Shown: piece after piece, positions 62,634-64,000 of the stretch
Position numbering within the stretch: the first letter of the stretch is position 1
Layout: each line of letters begins with the position of its first letter
DNA from: Methylobacillus flagellatus_A
GTDB taxonomy: Bacteria > Pseudomonadota > Gammaproteobacteria > Burkholderiales > Methylophilaceae
Assembly: GCF_031344055.1 (NCBI RefSeq)
Contig: NZ_JADBEN010000004.1
Length of the DNA: 64,000 nt
Strand: one strand, 5' to 3'
Made by a program: the position numbers and the translations under genes
The notes under the pieces: generated by a model
Seen by the model: only the letters and a program-made list of their open reading frames with translations
The model's database searches: none
What the model was told of the DNA's origin: nothing

Positions 62634-62816
62634 ATGGATGCGAAACTGCTTGAAATCCTGGTATGCCCGATTTGCAAAGGGCCTTTGCATTACAAAAAAG
62701 CCGAGCAGGAACTGATCTGCAAGCCTTGCCGGCTGGCTTACCCCATACAGGACGGCATTCCTGTCATGCTGGAGGATGAAGCGCGCAAGCTGCCAGCCGA
62801 AGAAGAGGTTAAGTAA
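62634..62816 (+). CDS. ycaR: Trm112-like zinc-ribbon protein YcaR
   Basis: This 60-residue zinc ribbon has Cys11, Cys14, Cys29 and Cys32 (CPICKG, CKPC), then YPIQDGIPVML, the Trm112/YcaR family. The function in bacteria is unknown. It lies between lpxK and kdsB as in E. coli; its stop overlaps the kdsB start (TAATG). Confidence 0.92.
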   Translation: MDAKLLEILVCPICKGPLHYKKAEQELICKPCRLAYPIQDGIPVMLEDEARKLPAEEEVK

Positions 62817-63589
62817 TGTCGTTCAAGGTGGTGATCCCCGCCCGCTATGCCAGCAGCCGTTTGCCCGGCAAGCCGTTGCTTGATATTGCCGGCAAGCCGA
62901 TGGTCGTGCGGGTTATCGAGCAGTCTCTCGCAAGCGGCGCTACCGAAGTCGTCGTCGCGACAGATCATGAGCGCATCCAAGAAGCCGTCTTGGATTATGG
63001 CTATGAGGTGGTCATGACCAGGGGGGATCATGCATCCGGTACGGATCGAATTGCCGAAGTGGTTCAGCAGCGCGGCTGGAGCGATGACACGATCGTCGTC
63101 AATGTGCAGGGGGATGAGCCGCTGATTGATCCGCTATTGATCGGGGAAGTGGCCGGCAACCTCTCCGCCCACGCTGAAGCCTCCATGGCAACTGCGTGTC
63201 ATGCCCTGCATGACACGCCATCCATCCTGAACCCCAACATTGTCAAAGTCGTCCTCGATCAACAAGGGCACGCACTCTACTTTAGCCGCGCCCCCATTCC
63301 TTATCCCAGGGATGCTTTTGCCGCCAACCAGGATATTCCTGCTGATATGCCTATCTATCGGCATATAGGTATCTATGCGTACCGCGCCGGATTCTTGCAA
63401 GCCTATGCGGCGCTGGCGCCTTCCGCGATTGAGCATTTTGAATCTCTGGAACAATTGCGCGTGCTTTGGCACGGATACAAAATTAGCGTCGAAATCACAG
63501 AAAAGGCGCCGGCGAGCGGCGTGGATACAGAGGCTGACCTTGCTTACGTACGCTCTGTCGTGATCAGCAACGAAAATAAGTTGCTGTGA
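62816..63589 (+). CDS. kdsB: CMP-KDO synthetase
   Basis: KdsB activates KDO with CTP for the LPS inner core. The 257-residue protein has VVIPARYASSRLPGKPL (5-21), VATDHERI (around 48), VNVQGDEPLI (around 96) and HIGIYAYRAGFL (around 182). It is the last gene of the long envelope operon that starts at lolC. No terminator hairpin is seen after it. Confidence 0.96.
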   Translation: MSFKVVIPARYASSRLPGKPLLDIAGKPMVVRVIEQSLASGATEVVVATDHERIQEAVLDYGYEVVMTRGDHASGTDRIAEVVQQRGWSDDTIVVNVQGDEPLIDPLLIGEVAGNLSAHAEASMATACHALHDTPSILNPNIVKVVLDQQGHALYFSRAPIPYPRDAFAANQDIPADMPIYRHIGIYAYRAGFLQAYAALAPSAIEHFESLEQLRVLWHGYKISVEITEKAPASGVDTEADLAYVRSVVISNENKLL

Positions 63590-63668
63590 TTTTGATGCTA
63601 AGCGATTGATTGCAAGAAAGAACGGCATTTGGCGCCCGAATGTCTTGCAGTGAATCCCCAAAAATACG

Positions 63669-63698
63669 TTGACATTGAAGTTTTGGGTTTGCTATAGT
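63669..63698 (+). promoter_or_regulatory. Strong sigma-70 promoter of the initiator tRNA gene
   Basis: TTGACA (63669-63674), 18-base spacer, TATAGT (63693-63698). The start point falls near 63705, about 47 bases before the tRNA. Confidence 0.8.
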
Positions 63699-63751
63699 TT
63701 CACCTCTCGACGCAACACAAATCTAACGAAATGGGTTGCAACGACATCGGT

Positions 63752-63828
63752 CGCGGGGTGGAGCAGTCTGGCAGCTCGTCGGGCTCATAACCCGAAGGTC
63801 ACAGGTTCGAATCCTGTCCCCGCAACCA
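63752..63828 (+). tRNA. Initiator tRNA-fMet (anticodon CAT)
   Basis: A 77-base cloverleaf from CGCGGGGTGG to CGCAACCA with encoded CCA. Hallmarks of the initiator: unpaired first base C1 opposite A72, three G-C pairs in the anticodon stem (GGG around CTCATAA, then CCC), anticodon CAT. The T-loop GGTTCGAATCC is standard. Confidence 0.95.
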
Positions 63829-63854
63829 AACAAAGCAAGTTTTACAAATTGGTG

Positions 63855-63882
63855 TTGACATATGAATCCTGATCTGTAAAAT
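63855..63882 (+). promoter_or_regulatory. rRNA-type tandem promoter P1
   Basis: TTGACA (63855-63860), 16-base spacer, TAAAAT (63877-63882), then GCGCGGCTCGCTGA, a GC-rich discriminator as found in stable-RNA promoters. Confidence 0.7.
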
Positions 63883-63957
63883 GCGCGGCTCGCTGAATGA
63901 GGCGGTGCAGAGAAGGTGGTAGCGAAATTGATTGAGTAAATAAATTTCGAAACTAGC

Positions 63958-63985
63958 TTGACCTGGTTTAAAAGGTCTGTATAAT
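63958..63985 (+). promoter_or_regulatory. rRNA-type tandem promoter P2
   Basis: TTGACC (63958-63963), 16-base spacer, TATAAT (63980-63985), then GCGCCCTCTCGCTGA. The sequence after the -10 repeats that of P1. The operon it drives, probably rrn, lies beyond 64000. Confidence 0.78.
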
Positions 63986-64000
63986 GCGCCCTCTCGCTGA

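Noticed and set aside
63669..63872. 67-codon plus-strand frame over the tRNA
   Set aside because: It reads through the tRNA-fMet gene and its promoter.

Overview
The window reads as a densely packed chromosomal stretch of a betaproteobacterium. Gene order (xseB-ispA-dxs-folE2; algH-ruvX-pyrR-pyrB-pyrC'; lolC-lolD-comEC-exbBD-msbA-lpxK-ycaR-kdsB) and protein content (E. coli-like Icd, FolE2, an MxaD-like periplasmic protein, a PEP-CTERM protein, full type IV pilus motors) fit the methylotrophic family Methylophilaceae (Methylobacillus-like). That placement is an inference from gene content, not from a marker comparison. About 65 protein genes and one tRNA are supported. No prophage, transposase, CRISPR array or integrase was found.

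Layout. 1-7.5 kb: the 5' part of lptD, divergent from the cell-wall recycling pair amgK-murU, then pepP, two ubiquinone-ring hydroxylases and dsbC. 7.6-10.6 kb: pilC and pilB. 10.7-16.2 kb: a cold-shock gene with a long leader, icd, rluE, aroC, an MFS carrier and a retropepsin-like periplasmic protease. 16.2-20.1 kb: isoprenoid and folate operon xseB-ispA-dxs-folE2. 20.2-24 kb: an esterase, divergent from a two-gene cAMP module (CHASE2 adenylate cyclase plus class II phosphodiesterase, overlapping by 4 bp). 24-25.5 kb: an AT-richer patch with a sterol-desaturase-like enzyme and the major pilin gene behind a textbook sigma-54 promoter. 25.6-27.4 kb: MxaD-like and YVTN beta-propeller periplasmic proteins. 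27.5-35.3 kb: rppH, psd, ilvIHC, an orphan PilB/GspE-type ATPase and nadC. 35.3-46 kb: GST, mnmA-nudJ, maf-rng, a Tat-exported NADP-reductase-like protein, yggS-proC-yggT, pilT-pilU and terC. 46.2-53.2 kb: a Tat-exported formamidase/acetamidase homologue, the pyrimidine cluster with a catalytically dead PyrC', algH-ruvX, and ribE with a RibBX-type ribB. 53.3-63.6 kb: a PEP-CTERM protein behind tandem palindromic operators, then a long envelope operon from lolC to kdsB. 63.7-64 kb: initiator tRNA and two strong tandem promoters that look like the start of an rRNA operon just beyond the window.

How parts work together. Type IV pilus genes are scattered over three loci (pilB-pilC, pilA, pilT-pilU), with an extra orphan assembly ATPase. 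comEC could couple the pilus to DNA uptake. The envelope genes (lptD, msbA, lpxK, kdsB, lolCD, psd, amgK-murU) cover LPS, lipoprotein, phospholipid and peptidoglycan-recycling steps.

The least explained items are a family of palindromic intergenic repeats (828-1101, 26206-26368, with end fragments at 7565 and 39817, and a possibly separate one at 15379), the cAMP module, the tandem 18-bp operators at 53361-53396, the palindrome upstream of the pilA sigma-54 promoter, and the ribosome-binding site of pilT lying inside a palindrome.
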